Part shown: positions 18,067-27,950 of the stretch, in pieces
Layout of the letters: each line of letters opens with the position of its first letter
Position numbering within the stretch: position 1 is the stretch's first letter
From: Acidovorax sp. HDW3
Lineage (GTDB): Bacteria; Pseudomonadota; Gammaproteobacteria; Burkholderiales; Burkholderiaceae_C
Reading direction: 5' to 3'
DNA: 64,000 nucleotides
NCBI RefSeq assembly: GCF_011303755.1
Contig: NZ_CP049885.1
Location: forward strand, 1,718,001 to 1,782,000
Program-made: the position numbers and the translations under genes
Notes under the pieces: model-generated
The model's input: the letters and a program-made list of their open reading frames with translations, nothing else
What the model was told of the DNA's origin: nothing
Database searches by the model: none

Positions 18067-20781
18067 ATGATGAGAGAAGGACAAGCCACCGCCGTGCAGC
18101 GCCTCGACTACCAGGCGCCCGCCTACTGGATCGACAGCGTGGAGCTCACGTTCGACCTGGACCCGGCCAAGACCCGCGTCTTGAACAAAATGCGCCTGCG
18201 CCGCAACCCGGACGTAGCGCCGCAGCCGCTGCGCCTTGACGGCGAGGAGCTGAACCTGGCGCGCGTGCTGGTCAACGGCGCCGGCACCTCGTTCAAGATC
18301 GAGGGCGAGCAGCTGGTGCTGGAGAACCTGCCCGAGGGTGACGAGCCCTTTGCGCTGGAGATTTTCACCACCTGCGCGCCCATCAAGAACACGCAGCTGT
18401 CGGGCCTGTACGTCAGCGGCGAGACCTTCTTCACGCAGTGCGAGGCCGAGGGCTTTCGGCGCATCACCTACTTCCTCGACCGCCCGGACGTGATGGCCAG
18501 CTACACCGTGCTGCTGCGCGCCGACAAGGCACAGTACCCGGTGCTGCTCAGTAACGGCAACCTGGTGGAAAGTGGCGCGCTGGACGACGGCCGCCACTTT
18601 GCCAAATGGGTCGATCCGCACAAAAAACCCAGCTACCTGTTCGCCCTGGTGGCGGGCAAGCTCGTCGCCCGCGAGCAGCAAATCATCAGCCGCGCGGGCA
18701 AGCCGCACCTGCTGCAAGTCTGGGTGCGCCCGGGCGACCTGGGCAAGACCGAACACGCCATGCATTCGCTCATGGCCTCCATCGCCTGGGACGAAACGCG
18801 CTTTGGCCTCTCGCTCGACCTGGAGCGCTTCATGATCGTCGCCACCAGCGACTTCAACATGGGCGCGATGGAGAACAAGGGCCTCAACATCTTCAACACC
18901 AAGTACGTGCTGGCCAGCGAAGCCACGGCCACCGATGCCGACTTTGCCAACATCGAAAGCGTGGTCGGCCACGAGTACTTCCACAACTGGACGGGCAACC
19001 GCGTCACCTGTCGCGACTGGTTCCAGCTCTCGCTCAAAGAGGGCCTGACGGTGTTCCGCGACCAGGAGTTCAGCCAGGACATGGCGGGCAGCCCTTCGGC
19101 GCGCGCCGTCAAGCGCATCGAGGACGTGCGCGTGCTGCGCACCGCCCAGTTCCCCGAAGACGCCGGCCCCATGGCCCACCCGGTGCGCCCGGACAGCTAC
19201 GTCGAGATCAACAACTTCTACACCGTCACCATCTACGAAAAAGGTGCCGAGGTGGTGCGGATGCAGCACAACCTCGTGGGGCGTGAAGGCTTTGCCCGTG
19301 GCATGAAGCTGTACTTCGAGCGCCACGACGGCTCGGCCGTCACCTGCGACGACTTCCTCGCCGCCATGGCCGACGCGAATCCGAACAGCCCGCTGGCCGC
19401 GCACCGCGAACCGTTCGGTCGCTGGTACAGCCAGGCCGGCACGCCCCGGGTACAAGCCCAGGGCCAGTACGACAGCGCCGCGCAAACCTACACGCTGACG
19501 CTCACGCAAACCTGCCCGCCCACGCCCGGCCAGGCGCAAAAGCTGCCCTTCGTCATCCCCGTGGCGCTGGGCCTGCTCGGCCCCGACGGCAACGCCCTGC
19601 CCCTGCAGCTCGCTGGCGAAGCGCAGGCCAGCGGCACCGAGCGCACCGTGGTGCTGACCGAAGCCAGCCAGACGCTGACCTTTGTGAACGTCGCCGCGCA
19701 GCCCGTGCCCTCGCTGCTGCGGGGCTTCAGCGCCCCGGTGGTGCTGGAGTACGCCTACAGCGACGCCGAGCTGCTGCACCTGCTGGCGCACGACAGCGAC
19801 GCCTTCAACCGCTGGGAGGCGGGCCAGCGCCTGCTGCTGCGCATTGCTATCAAAAATATAGCTGCTTGCGCTTGCCTGGAGCGCCCTAGCGGTCAAATTG
19901 ATGCCCCATTGCTGCCCCTGGAGCTGGTTCAAGCCCTGCGCAGCGTGCTGCGCCACCCCGAGCTGGACGCCGCCTTCAAGGAGCTGGTGCTGACGCTGCC
20001 GTCCGAGAGCTACATCGCCGAGCAGCTCGACGAGGTCGATCCGCAGCAAGTGCACGCCGTGCGCGAAACCCTGCGCCTGGCGCTGGCGACGCAACTGCAC
20101 GCCGACTGGGCCGAGGCTTTTGACGCCCACCAGGCCAGCGGCGCCTACCAGCCCGACGCCGCCAGCAGCGGCCGCCGTGCACTCGCCGGCCTGGCCCTGT
20201 CCATGCTGTGCCTGGCCGCACGCGAGAGCGGCGACGCCGTCTGGCCCGGCAAGGCCTACCAGCGTTTCAAGGTGGCGGGCAATATGACCGACCGCGCCAA
20301 CGCCCTGGCCGCCCTGGTCGGCAGCGGCCACGAACTGGCCCAGCCCGCGCTGGCGCGCTTTCACGCGCTGTTCAAGGACGATGCCCTGGTGCTGGACAAA
20401 TGGTTTGCGCTGCAGGCCGGTCGCTGCGACCGAGGTGGCGACGTGCTGCCCGCCGTCAAGGCGCTGCTCAAGCACCCGGACTTCCAGCTGAAGAACCCCA
20501 ACCGCGCGCGCAGCCTGATCTTCAGCTACTGCAGCGCCAACCCCGGGGCCTTCCACCGCCAGGACGCTGCCGGCTACGTCTTCTGGGCCGACCAGGTGCT
20601 GGCGCTCGACGCCATCAACCCCCAGGTGGCCGCCCGCCTGGCGCGCGCGCTCGACCGCTGGAAAAAACTCGCCGAGCCCTACCGCAGCGCCGCCCGCGAG
20701 GCCATCGCCCGCGTGGCCGCCAAGGCCGAGCTATCGAACGACGTGCGCGAGGTCGTGACCCGCGCACTGGCCGATCAATAA
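18067..20781 (+). CDS. pepN: Aminopeptidase N
   Basis: A 904-residue M1-family zinc aminopeptidase, close to E. coli PepN (870). The substrate motif GAMENKGLNIF is at ~263, and the zinc motif VVGHEYFHNW with the distal Glu in LKEGLTVFRDQEFS is at ~300-330. Residues ~594-612 (IAIKNIAACACLERPSGQI) lie in the third domain between GQRLLLR and the helix starting LELVQALRS; this piece is encoded by an inserted palindromic element (19846-19902) and adds two Cys. The ATG at 18067 is used; the next codon is also ATG. Confidence 0.95.
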   Translation: MMREGQATAVQRLDYQAPAYWIDSVELTFDLDPAKTRVLNKMRLRRNPDVAPQPLRLDGEELNLARVLVNGAGTSFKIEGEQLVLENLPEGDEPFALEIFTTCAPIKNTQLSGLYVSGETFFTQCEAEGFRRITYFLDRPDVMASYTVLLRADKAQYPVLLSNGNLVESGALDDGRHFAKWVDPHKKPSYLFALVAGKLVAREQQIISRAGKPHLLQVWVRPGDLGKTEHAMHSLMASIAWDETRFGLSLDLERFMIVATSDFNMGAMENKGLNIFNTKYVLASEATATDADFANIESVVGHEYFHNWTGNRVTCRDWFQLSLKEGLTVFRDQEFSQDMAGSPSARAVKRIEDVRVLRTAQFPEDAGPMAHPVRPDSYVEINNFYTVTIYEKGAEVVRMQHNLVGREGFARGMKLYFERHDGSAVTCDDFLAAMADANPNSPLAAHREPFGRWYSQAGTPRVQAQGQYDSAAQTYTLTLTQTCPPTPGQAQKLPFVIPVALGLLGPDGNALPLQLAGEAQASGTERTVVLTEASQTLTFVNVAAQPVPSLLRGFSAPVVLEYAYSDAELLHLLAHDSDAFNRWEAGQRLLLRIAIKNIAACACLERPSGQIDAPLLPLELVQALRSVLRHPELDAAFKELVLTLPSESYIAEQLDEVDPQQVHAVRETLRLALATQLHADWAEAFDAHQASGAYQPDAASSGRRALAGLALSMLCLAARESGDAVWPGKAYQRFKVAGNMTDRANALAALVGSGHELAQPALARFHALFKDDALVLDKWFALQAGRCDRGGDVLPAVKALLKHPDFQLKNPNRARSLIFSYCSANPGAFHRQDAAGYVFWADQVLALDAINPQVAARLARALDRWKKLAEPYRSAAREAIARVAAKAELSNDVREVVTRALADQ
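19846..19902. repeat. Palindromic element inserted in frame in pepN
   Basis: GCTATCAAAAATATAGCTGC TTGCGCTTG CCTGGAGCGCCCTAGCGGTC AAATTGATGCC. It closely matches the intergenic copies (ATCAAAA - AGCTGC - GCGCTTG - second arm - CTAG). The protein stays in frame. Confidence 0.78.
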
Positions 20782-20796
20782 CCCCGGAGCTATTGC

Positions 20797-21813
20797 ATGA
20801 GCATGAACAACCACCGCATTTCCTTCACCCGCTACCTGGTCGAGCAGCAGCGCGACCATGGCCGCATCCCACCGCAACTGCGCCTGCTGCTCGAAGTGGT
20901 GGGCCGCGCCTGCAAGCGCATCGCCCTGGCCGTGAACAAGGGCGAGCTTGGCGACGTGATGGGCAGCGCCGGCAGCGAGAACGTGCAAGGCGAGGTGCAG
21001 AAGAAGCTCGACATCATCGCCAACGAAACGCTGATCGAAGCCAACGAATGGGGCGGCCACCTCGCCGCCATGGCCAGCGAGGAAATGGAAGGTATCTACC
21101 TCGTGCCCAACCGCTACCCGCAGGGCGAATACCTGCTGATGTTCGACCCGCTCGACGGCTCGTCCAACATCGATGTCAACGTCAGCATCGGCACCATCTT
21201 CAGCGTGGTAAAAAAACCCGAAGGCCACCCCGGCGTGACCGAGGCCGACTTCCTGCAGCCCGGCCACCAGCAGGTCGCCGCCGGCTACTGCATCTACGGC
21301 CCGCAGACCACGCTGGTGCTCACGGTGGGCGACGGCGTCGCCATGTTCACGCTCGACCGCGAACAGGGCTCCTTCGTGCTGACGCGCGAGAACGTGCGCA
21401 TTCCCGAGGACACCAAGGAATTCGCCATCAACATGAGCAATATGCGCCACTGGGACGAACCCGTGAAGCGCTACATCGACGAATGCCTGCAGGGCAAGGA
21501 AGGCCCACGCGGCAAAGACTTCAACATGCGCTGGATTGCCAGCATGGTCGCTGACGTGCACCGCATCCTGTGCCGTGGCGGCGTCTTCATGTACCCCTGG
21601 GACAAGCGCGAGCCCAACAAACCCGGCAAGCTGCGCCTGATGTACGAAGCCAACCCCATGGGCTGGCTGGTAGAACAAGCCGGCGGCGCCGCCACCAACG
21701 GCAAGCAGCGCATCCTGGACATCCAGCCCAACCAACTGCACGAGCGCGTGAGCGTGATTTTGGGATCGAAAAACGAAGTGGAGCGCGTGACCAGTTACCA
21801 CAATGGCCTGTAA
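20797..21813 (+). CDS. fbp: Fructose-1,6-bisphosphatase class 1
   Basis: A 338-residue gluconeogenic enzyme. Metal and phosphate sites are visible: [17 protein letters not shown] (DPxDGSSN motif), [16 protein letters not shown], and [20 protein letters not shown]. It follows pepN by 15 bases and ends in a strong terminator; it is the last core gene before the IS and the island. Confidence 0.97.
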   Translation: MSMNNHRISFTRYLVEQQRDHGRIPPQLRLLLEVVGRACKRIALAVNKGELGDVMGSAGSENVQGEVQKKLDIIANETLIEANEWGGHLAAMASEEMEGIYLVPNRYPQGEYLLMFDPLDGSSNIDVNVSIGTIFSVVKKPEGHPGVTEADFLQPGHQQVAAGYCIYGPQTTLVLTVGDGVAMFTLDREQGSFVLTRENVRIPEDTKEFAINMSNMRHWDEPVKRYIDECLQGKEGPRGKDFNMRWIASMVADVHRILCRGGVFMYPWDKREPNKPGKLRLMYEANPMGWLVEQAGGAATNGKQRILDIQPNQLHERVSVILGSKNEVERVTSYHNGL

Positions 21814-21830
21814 TACGCGCCTTGCGACAT

Positions 21831-21866
21831 AAAAAAACAGCGCATGTGACATGCGCTGTTTTTTTA
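21831..21866. terminator. Terminator of fbp
   Basis: ACAGCGCATGT / ACATGCGCTGT stem sharing a short loop, with A7 before and T7 after it; it can act in both directions. Confidence 0.92.
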
Positions 21867-21900
21867 TCCAGAAAACCCAGGAAGGTGTCGTGGTTCAACA

Positions 21901-23180
21901 GGGAACCTCTAAAAACCCCCGTCGTTCCCTGAGCGCCTGCACAAAAAACCAGAAAATCCCCACATGAGCCCACCTCCCGCCCGCAGCGCCCTCAAGCCCG
22001 ACCTGTTTGCCGACGCAGCCCACAAGCGCAAAATCGAATCGCTGGGCGACCCGCTGCAGCTCATCGCCCGGCACATTGACTTTGCCCAGCTCACACAGAC
22101 CATCGACACCCTGCTGCCTCGCGGTGACGCCAGCCGGGGCGGGCGTCCACCGTATCCCACCGAGGTGATGGTACGCATCCTAGTCTTGAAGCATCTGTAC
22201 AAGCTCAGCGACGAGCAGACCGAGTACCAGCTTCTCGACCGCATGAGCTACCGGCGTTTTTGCCTGCTGCAGGACAGCGCCACCATTCCTGACCGTAACA
22301 CCATCTGGCACTACCAACAGCGCCTGGGCGTTGATGGCGTGACGGCGCTGTTCCAAGCCATGGACAACCAACTGCTGCGCTACGGCTATCTGGCGCGCTG
22401 CGGGCAGATCATCGATGCCACCTTGGTGAGCGCCCCCATCCAGCACTTGACCAAGAAGGACAAAGAGCAGCTCGACCAAGGCGACATCCCCGAAGACTGG
22501 AGCGCCGCCAAGCGCAGACAGAAAGACCTGGATGCGACCCATACCAAGAAGCACGGCAAGAGCTACCACGGCTACAAGCTGAGCATCAGCGTGGACGTGA
22601 AACACAAGTTCATCCGCAAGATCACCACGGGCACCGCCAGCGAGCACGACAGCAGGCACTTTGACGAAGTGATCGATGAGGGCAACACCAGCCTTGACGT
22701 CTATGCCGACCGGGGTTACCCCGGCGCTCGGCGCAGTGAAATGCTCAAAGTGCTGGGCTATCGCGAACACATCCAGCGCAAGGCCAAGCCCAACCAACCC
22801 CTGAGTGACTGCCATAAGGGCCGTAACAAGCGCATCGCCAAGACCCGTGCGCGGGTAGAACACCCCTTTGCCCAGATGCGCCACATGGGCGGCAAGATCA
22901 TCCGCACCATCGGACAGGCCCGCGCCACGGTGGCCATGACCATGATGGCCACCTGCTACAACCTCAAGCGCCTGGCGCGGTTCCTGGAAGATGGAGTGGA
23001 TGTGTTCTTCAAGGTCAAGCCATCAAAGAGCCAGGTGCGTCTGCAAGGGGCCAATGGGTGAAAAATGGGGCGGGAAATGGCCTCAAAATGGCTTGAATTG
23101 CCTAAGAAATGGGCAAATTCGAGAGGGTGGCCTCGCTGCGACTGGCTCGGGGTGAAAACTGGCGGTTTTTAGAGGTTCCC
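21901..23180. mobile_element. IS5-family insertion sequence, 1,280 bp, no target duplication
   Basis: Terminal inverted repeats are GGGAACCTCTAAAAACC at the left (21901) and its complement GGTTTTTAGAGGTTCCC at the right end (23180). The single transposase gene fills the element. The flanking four bases are AACA and TTAT, so the expected duplication is absent, which suggests that a deletion removed DNA on one side after insertion. It separates the fbp terminator from the left edge of the island repeat. Confidence 0.87.
21964..23061 (+). CDS. IS5-family transposase
   Basis: A 365-residue DDE transposase. The N-terminal DUF772-type domain is visible (YPTEVMVRILVLKHLYKLSD, CLLQDSATIPDRNTIWHYQQ). 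Catalytic residues are probably Asp in IIDATLVSAP, Asp in VYADRGYPGA and Glu in RARVEHPFAQMRHMGG. The frame is intact, so the element may still be mobile. Confidence 0.92.
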   Translation: MSPPPARSALKPDLFADAAHKRKIESLGDPLQLIARHIDFAQLTQTIDTLLPRGDASRGGRPPYPTEVMVRILVLKHLYKLSDEQTEYQLLDRMSYRRFCLLQDSATIPDRNTIWHYQQRLGVDGVTALFQAMDNQLLRYGYLARCGQIIDATLVSAPIQHLTKKDKEQLDQGDIPEDWSAAKRRQKDLDATHTKKHGKSYHGYKLSISVDVKHKFIRKITTGTASEHDSRHFDEVIDEGNTSLDVYADRGYPGARRSEMLKVLGYREHIQRKAKPNQPLSDCHKGRNKRIAKTRARVEHPFAQMRHMGGKIIRTIGQARATVAMTMMATCYNLKRLARFLEDGVDVFFKVKPSKSQVRLQGANG

Positions 23181-23184
23181 TTAT

Positions 23185-23407
23185 GAGTGTTTTACCGTCA
23201 AAGACCGGTTTGGTCCGAATAGTTAACGGCAGGGTCTTAATCCGGCCCTAGGGATCTACCGTCACCTTTACCGCCAACTTGTTCCGCTTGCTGGCGATAG
23301 CTACCGATAGATGCCGTGACGTATTTACTTATAAATCAATACGTTACGACTTTTCTTCGATAGCTGGCGATAGACCCCGAAGGACCCGATTTCACTCCCA
23401 CTCAATC
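23185..23407. repeat. Left copy of the 223-bp guaA-junction repeat, with left attachment site
   Basis: It aligns without length change to 62852-63074 with roughly 80% identity by eye. Shared blocks include TTTACCGTCAAAGACCGG, GGGTCTTAATCCGGCC, GGCGATAGCTACCGATAG and the crossover-type block GATTTCACTCCCACTC (23388-23403). That block equals the end of guaA (codons for EWE and stop). Everything left of it (23185-23387) corresponds to the integrase-side end of an island, so this copy represents the edge of a second, older element. Confidence 0.87.
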
Positions 23408-23646
23408 ATCAACAAATCGCCTAAACCCGCGTGGTTAAAGGGATTGGCTGTGATCAACATAGGGCGTTACCGTCACTTTTACCGTCAGAAGCGCGCATCC
23501 TTTGCTGGCGCGGGAAATGGAGCGATTTGCGGGGAAGCGATTCCGGCGACACCATCGTCAATCAGGACATAGGATAGCGGAATCTGCTCTCGCCTGAGGC
23601 AAAACACATCTGTAGATTGCGCAACGAGCCGAACAGGCAACATCAG
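23408..23646. other. Non-coding left end of the island
   Basis: No gene is seen. It holds GTTACCGTCACTTTTACCGTCAG (two TACCGTCA-type boxes at ~23466-23488), the same box found near the integrase and in both copies of the 223-bp repeat, so it is a plausible arm-type binding site for the integrase at the distal end. Confidence 0.5.
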
Positions 23647-25806
23647 CTAGTCGTCTAGTCCCTGCTCCTGACGCCGCCATGCTTCCAAGAACGCCGAGAC
23701 CTCTGGAGACGATCCTCCGGCTGCAACCTCTTCCACGCGCCGCCGAAACTCCGCTACATCCATCAAGCGGTCTAGGCCCTTCACTTGCGCCCGAGTCGTC
23801 CGCCTCGCCACAAAGTCACCGAGGCCGCCCATTCCGAGACCCTGACTCCAGCTGTACGAAGTGAATGCAACTGCAAACTGCTTGACCCCCTCGTCGGTAG
23901 CCAACTGCCCGGAGGTCCACTGTTTGACCACCGCACCGTCGTCATTGGCCAGTTCACTCCAACGGTACAGCAGATATGCCAGATCTTGACTCTTGAGGAG
24001 TGAGGCATCTTTCGAAGCATCCGCGATCCTATTCCCAAGCAATTTTCGCAGCGTCTCTGCATCGGCGGCAGTCGTTAGACACTTGTCTTCGGGCTCAGGC
24101 TCCTTTCCCTCACGAGGGTGGTAGTCTGTCCATGCCGAATCAGCAAAGCTGGCCAACCACCCCAACGAAGCTGTTTGACATGCGGCGACGTAGATCGCGG
24201 ACCGCTGGTCCAGCGTAAGACGATCCCTGGTGAGGCTGCGTAACAGCCAATGCAAGCGTAATTCGTTGCTTGCCATACTGAAGGCCCCGCCACGATCTGC
24301 TTCGACATTGATCTCATCAGCCACCGCGAAGAGTCCTGTCAGCAGCGGTTCGATATACGCCACGTCGACCTTCTCGGCATGTAAGTTAAGTTCGTCAAGT
24401 ACCACGGCCGCCTTGGTTCCCCCTGAAGGCCGCACAATCAAGGCAGCCCTTCGCATTTCGGCGGCGATGAACGTGGAGTCATGAGCTTTCGCAATGAGTC
24501 CATCCAGTTCCGCTGCAGAAAGAACTTTCGCGCCTATGGCGAAGCGAAAGTACGCATCGAAATGAGATGCTGAACATACACGCCGCTCAGCGGCCCACCG
24601 GCGTCCAAAGTCTCCCCCATAGTGCATGTTTCCCCACACAGCCTCAAGCACAGGAAACAACCTCATCATGGTGTTGCGGAGCCGCTCGCGCTGAGCGCCT
24701 ACGGACGAACGTAGCAGCAAGTCTTCGTATTCTTTTGCGCGTGCCCCCCTGTCATCGCGCTCACCACCTGCCGAATGGCACAGACGATCTTTGTTCTGGC
24801 GGACTGAGCGGTAAATGTCCGGGTGCAACAGCCGCAGAACCTCCAAGGCGACAAAGTCTGCTGGGTCAACCTCCCCCGCCACTGCGGGCCAAGTTACAGC
24901 CAGCGAATTGGTAAACCGTGCCACATCTCGTGGGGTGCGCATTTCTGGTGCAACCCCTTCATGAAAGATGTTCATGAATCGGAGCAAACGCTCCTGTGGC
25001 AGGTCTCCACAGATGGCCCCTATCTGTGCAAGAAGATGCCGATGGACATCAGTGGTCATCGGCTCCGGCAGCTCGAACGCCGCTTGGACAATCTTTTCCA
25101 GGTAGTGCGGTCCCTCCGAAGGAAATCGCTCACTGACAATCTTCTCGGCCAGTTGCCGGTCGTACACCAGCAGATACATGACATTCGGCAAGCGACCGAC
25201 CGACTTCACCAACCGGAAAATCAGCAGCGCCTCGTCTGGTGAGAGCCGATCAATGTCGTCGATTACGACCAGGAAACGCCGAGGCTGCTCCGCCAGCGCT
25301 TTCGAAAGGTCTGCATGCAGCTTCTCCACGCCCTCCTCTTGCTGGATGAGTCCACCGAGCCATTCCATGGCCCCACCAGCTACACCGCCAGCACCGCCTG
25401 CGCCGGCAAGATCTGCTGCGCTCCCCAAGACCGCCCCAGCCTTCAATAGTCGGGCACCGAGCTTAGGGAGAGACTTTTTGAGTTTCTCTCCCAATGTCGG
25501 CGACATGCCTGCATACAGCTCTCGAAAGAAGGCCAGCGCGAGCGCCTCTTCACCCCGAAACCACCAGCAGGTGAAATCGATAACCGCGACGTCACCAGCC
25601 TTAACGGCACCATCAAGGTGGTGTCGGATGAGATTCAAAGCGCTGCTCTTGCCGGAACCCCATGGCCCGTTCAATGCGATCACAGATCCCGTTGGCGATT
25701 GGATCTTGAGAATGCTTTTTGCCAGTGCAGCTGCAAATGGATCTATCCCAAAGCGGTCTTCCGACGGCGTCAATATGGGTTGATCATTGTGCGAAAGATC
25801 ATTCAT
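23647..25806 (-). CDS. KAP-family P-loop NTPase
   Basis: A 719-residue protein. Walker A GPWGSGKS is at residues ~47-54, Walker B FLVVIDDIDRLSPDEALLIF at ~178-197, and between them lies a small-residue hydrophobic stretch (GAVLGSAADLAGAGGAGGVA) as in the membrane insertion of KAP NTPases (Kidins220/PifA group). PifA causes exclusion of phage T7 by F plasmids, and KAP proteins are frequent on mobile islands, so a defence role is plausible. The C-terminal ~300 residues are unrecognised. It is the first gene inside the left boundary and transcribed toward it; its start is ATG at 25806. Confidence 0.82.
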   Translation of the reverse strand: MNDLSHNDQPILTPSEDRFGIDPFAAALAKSILKIQSPTGSVIALNGPWGSGKSSALNLIRHHLDGAVKAGDVAVIDFTCWWFRGEEALALAFFRELYAGMSPTLGEKLKKSLPKLGARLLKAGAVLGSAADLAGAGGAGGVAGGAMEWLGGLIQQEEGVEKLHADLSKALAEQPRRFLVVIDDIDRLSPDEALLIFRLVKSVGRLPNVMYLLVYDRQLAEKIVSERFPSEGPHYLEKIVQAAFELPEPMTTDVHRHLLAQIGAICGDLPQERLLRFMNIFHEGVAPEMRTPRDVARFTNSLAVTWPAVAGEVDPADFVALEVLRLLHPDIYRSVRQNKDRLCHSAGGERDDRGARAKEYEDLLLRSSVGAQRERLRNTMMRLFPVLEAVWGNMHYGGDFGRRWAAERRVCSASHFDAYFRFAIGAKVLSAAELDGLIAKAHDSTFIAAEMRRAALIVRPSGGTKAAVVLDELNLHAEKVDVAYIEPLLTGLFAVADEINVEADRGGAFSMASNELRLHWLLRSLTRDRLTLDQRSAIYVAACQTASLGWLASFADSAWTDYHPREGKEPEPEDKCLTTAADAETLRKLLGNRIADASKDASLLKSQDLAYLLYRWSELANDDGAVVKQWTSGQLATDEGVKQFAVAFTSYSWSQGLGMGGLGDFVARRTTRAQVKGLDRLMDVAEFRRRVEEVAAGGSSPEVSAFLEAWRRQEQGLDD

Positions 25807-26197
25807 TTTGGTCCCGTTCTTCTAACGAAAGTCGGTATGTAGCAGCTCACAACGCTTTCAAAAGCGTGTTGCGTCACGACTTTCCGCAACAGTTCTAGAA
25901 GCCGAGAGTGAGGCCAATCTGGAAGGAGTTCAATTGAAAATGTCCACTGTCAAGAGATTTCTGCTTCCACCGCAAGGGCGAAAATCTATGCCTGACACGG
26001 GTTTCGAGAGTATCTGGTTTCCGAGCGCAAACGCACTGCATCCGAGCCAGGAGTCGTATAGGAGCCTGGCGATTGTGCATCTACGGCAGCCTGAAGCGCG
26101 GGCCAGCGCATAAATGGCGAGCGCACCGGCGCTGCGAGCCACGCCTCTGGCAGAAATTCGCAGCAGTCCGAAGTCTAAACAGCGGCTAGCAAGGTAC
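25807..26197. other. Intergenic region between KAP and AlbA_2 genes
   Basis: No convincing gene. An inverted repeat AACGCTTT-CA-AAAGCGT (25851-25868) lies upstream of the KAP gene and could be an operator. The remainder has short open frames without start signals or recognisable sequence; base composition is lower in GC than the backbone. Confidence 0.4.
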
Positions 26198-27358
26198 TCA
26201 CCGGTCGAAGCGCGGAAATTCTTCCACGCTCGCCTTCAACTCGTTCACCAAAACCTGAGCATCATCGACGATGTGCTGAAGCGACGTGCCACCATCCATG
26301 TAGACCCTCATGGACACCAGTTGGAGCAAGCCAAGACCGATGCGGCGCAGGTCGAGTAGCGTGCTTTCTGGCAGCAGGGACAGCCTGAAGTAGGTCCATT
26401 TCGCGATTTGCTGGCCGATGCCGTAGGTTTCCTGCTGGGCTTTCTCGACGCGCCCGTCGAAGATTTCTTTTCCGGCTCGCTCCCACATCTGGGCCAACTT
26501 GCGAGCCAGCTTGGCAACCGCTTCTAGGACTTCGCGCTGAGTCTCTTGGCTGATTTCGACCGGGTCGACCAGTTCGCGCATCAACTCCGCAGCAGCGAAG
26601 CCTGCAGCGCTGCATACGTCGTCGAAGCTGTCCCCTCCGCCGATGTAGTGCCGGAACTGCGCGACTTCATCGAGCTTCTCAGCTATGGCTTCCAATCGTT
26701 CATCGACGTGGCTGTCGATGGCCCAGTCTGTGACGGACAGGTCGCGAAGCTTCGATGCATAGGTTTCAGCATCCGCTGACCACTCATCAACCCAGGGCTT
26801 CAGGCTTCGCATATTGGCGTCGGTATCGCTCCAGCGCCGCACATTGGCAAGCACGTCGGCCAGCGCAGACAGCTCCGGATGATTCTTGGCACGCTCCGTA
26901 GCCGCCGCGGGGACCAAGGCAGCGCGAATCTCTGCGGGCGTCGCCGGTCGGGAGACCGGGCCATGCCGGATGTACGCGCGCCCATCCACGTAGTACAGAG
27001 ACTCCGAACCCTTCTCGACGGTGACGACGAGAACTCCGCTCCCATTGGCTGATGCCCAATTGATCTGCGGACGAACAGGAGGGTCGATGATCTGGCAAAC
27101 GCCCACGATCCGCCTTTCGAAATCATCCCGTACCGCTGAGTCATGTGCATTTGCGACTCCAGGAATCGAGCCATCGTCCGCCACCCCAAGAAGGAGACGG
27201 CCACCGCGGCTGGCGGCGAAGGCCGCGATCTCCTTCGCGAGATCTCTTACCTGCTTCGGCAACTCCCGCTTGAATTCGACAGTCTCACTCTCGCCGCCCT
27301 GAGCAAGTCGAGGGAGCTCTTCAGATAGCTGGGCGTCAGCCCACGGTTCGATGATCAT
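26198..27358 (-). CDS. AlbA_2/Schlafen-like domain protein
   Basis: A 386-residue protein whose residues ~25-150 form an AlbA_2 (former AAA_4) putative DNA-binding domain: ESETVEFKREL, LAKEIAAFAASRGGRLLLGV, DDGSIPGV and YVDGRAYIRHGPVSRPAT. The second half is helical and unrecognised. AlbA_2 proteins are related to Schlafen core domains; some are regulators, others occur in defence islands as nuclease-like effectors. I chose MIIEPWADAQ at 27358 as start; five more residues upstream are possible. It stands alone, so its role is not determined. Confidence 0.75.
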   Translation of the reverse strand: MIIEPWADAQLSEELPRLAQGGESETVEFKRELPKQVRDLAKEIAAFAASRGGRLLLGVADDGSIPGVANAHDSAVRDDFERRIVGVCQIIDPPVRPQINWASANGSGVLVVTVEKGSESLYYVDGRAYIRHGPVSRPATPAEIRAALVPAAATERAKNHPELSALADVLANVRRWSDTDANMRSLKPWVDEWSADAETYASKLRDLSVTDWAIDSHVDERLEAIAEKLDEVAQFRHYIGGGDSFDDVCSAAGFAAAELMRELVDPVEISQETQREVLEAVAKLARKLAQMWERAGKEIFDGRVEKAQQETYGIGQQIAKWTYFRLSLLPESTLLDLRRIGLGLLQLVSMRVYMDGGTSLQHIVDDAQVLVNELKASVEEFPRFDR

Positions 27359-27506
27359 GGCGACATCATGCACAAACCTGGGCGGATGCGGTCAGAAGCG
27401 GGGCATCGTCCTGCATCTACTTGCACCCCGCGATTGCTGGAACCCACCGTCGGCACTATGGCCAAGAGCTACCATCTGTCTTTTCACTGGTGTTCGAATC
27501 GCAGCC

Positions 27507-27842
27507 ATGACCAATCAGCTCGCAGACGTCGTCAAAGAACTGGCCGAGAAGCAAGTCGGGTTCTATGCAACGCATGACCATCCGCATGGTCAAGCGACCG
27601 TTCCGCTCCCATCCCAAGAAGTGATCCGGTATGCGGCCGATCCTGTTGGATACCTCGCCGAACACTATCGGGTGAGCAGAGAGGATTACCTTGCATGGCA
27701 CCGTTCAGGCTACAAAGTGATCTGCTCTGGCCTCACCAAAACTGGCAAGCCTTGCAAAGGAATCGTTCGCGGCCTATCCATGGTTACCAGCCCCGCACTG
27801 TGGGTGCAAGGCCAGGGTGGACGCTGCACCACACACGGGTGA
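27507..27842 (+). CDS. Small protein with C-terminal Cys/His motif
   Basis: A 111-residue protein starting MTNQLADVVKELAEKQ. Its C-terminus reads ICSGLTKTGKPCKGIV...GGRCTTHG, a C-x8-C-xn-C-x2-H pattern found at the ends of many phage and island proteins and probably binding zinc. Nothing else is recognised. It is divergent from the AlbA_2 gene with 148 bases between the chosen starts. Confidence 0.6.
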   Translation: MTNQLADVVKELAEKQVGFYATHDHPHGQATVPLPSQEVIRYAADPVGYLAEHYRVSREDYLAWHRSGYKVICSGLTKTGKPCKGIVRGLSMVTSPALWVQGQGGRCTTHG

Positions 27843-27950
27843 GCGCGTCCCGTCTCCGATTCGAGGTCGGTGGTCAGGAACGTTCTGGATGCCTCAGCTT
27901 TTTGTCCACTACAGATCGTTCAATCGCTGCATGGACCGGCCGCGCGCCTG

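Noticed and set aside
17596..20556. A 986-codon open frame on the minus strand opposite prfB and pepN
   Set aside because: Same reason: antisense shadow of clearly identified genes.
25851..25870. Inverted repeat AACGCTTT/AAAGCGT as a terminator
   Set aside because: It is upstream of the KAP gene and has no T tract in a useful orientation; kept only as a possible operator.
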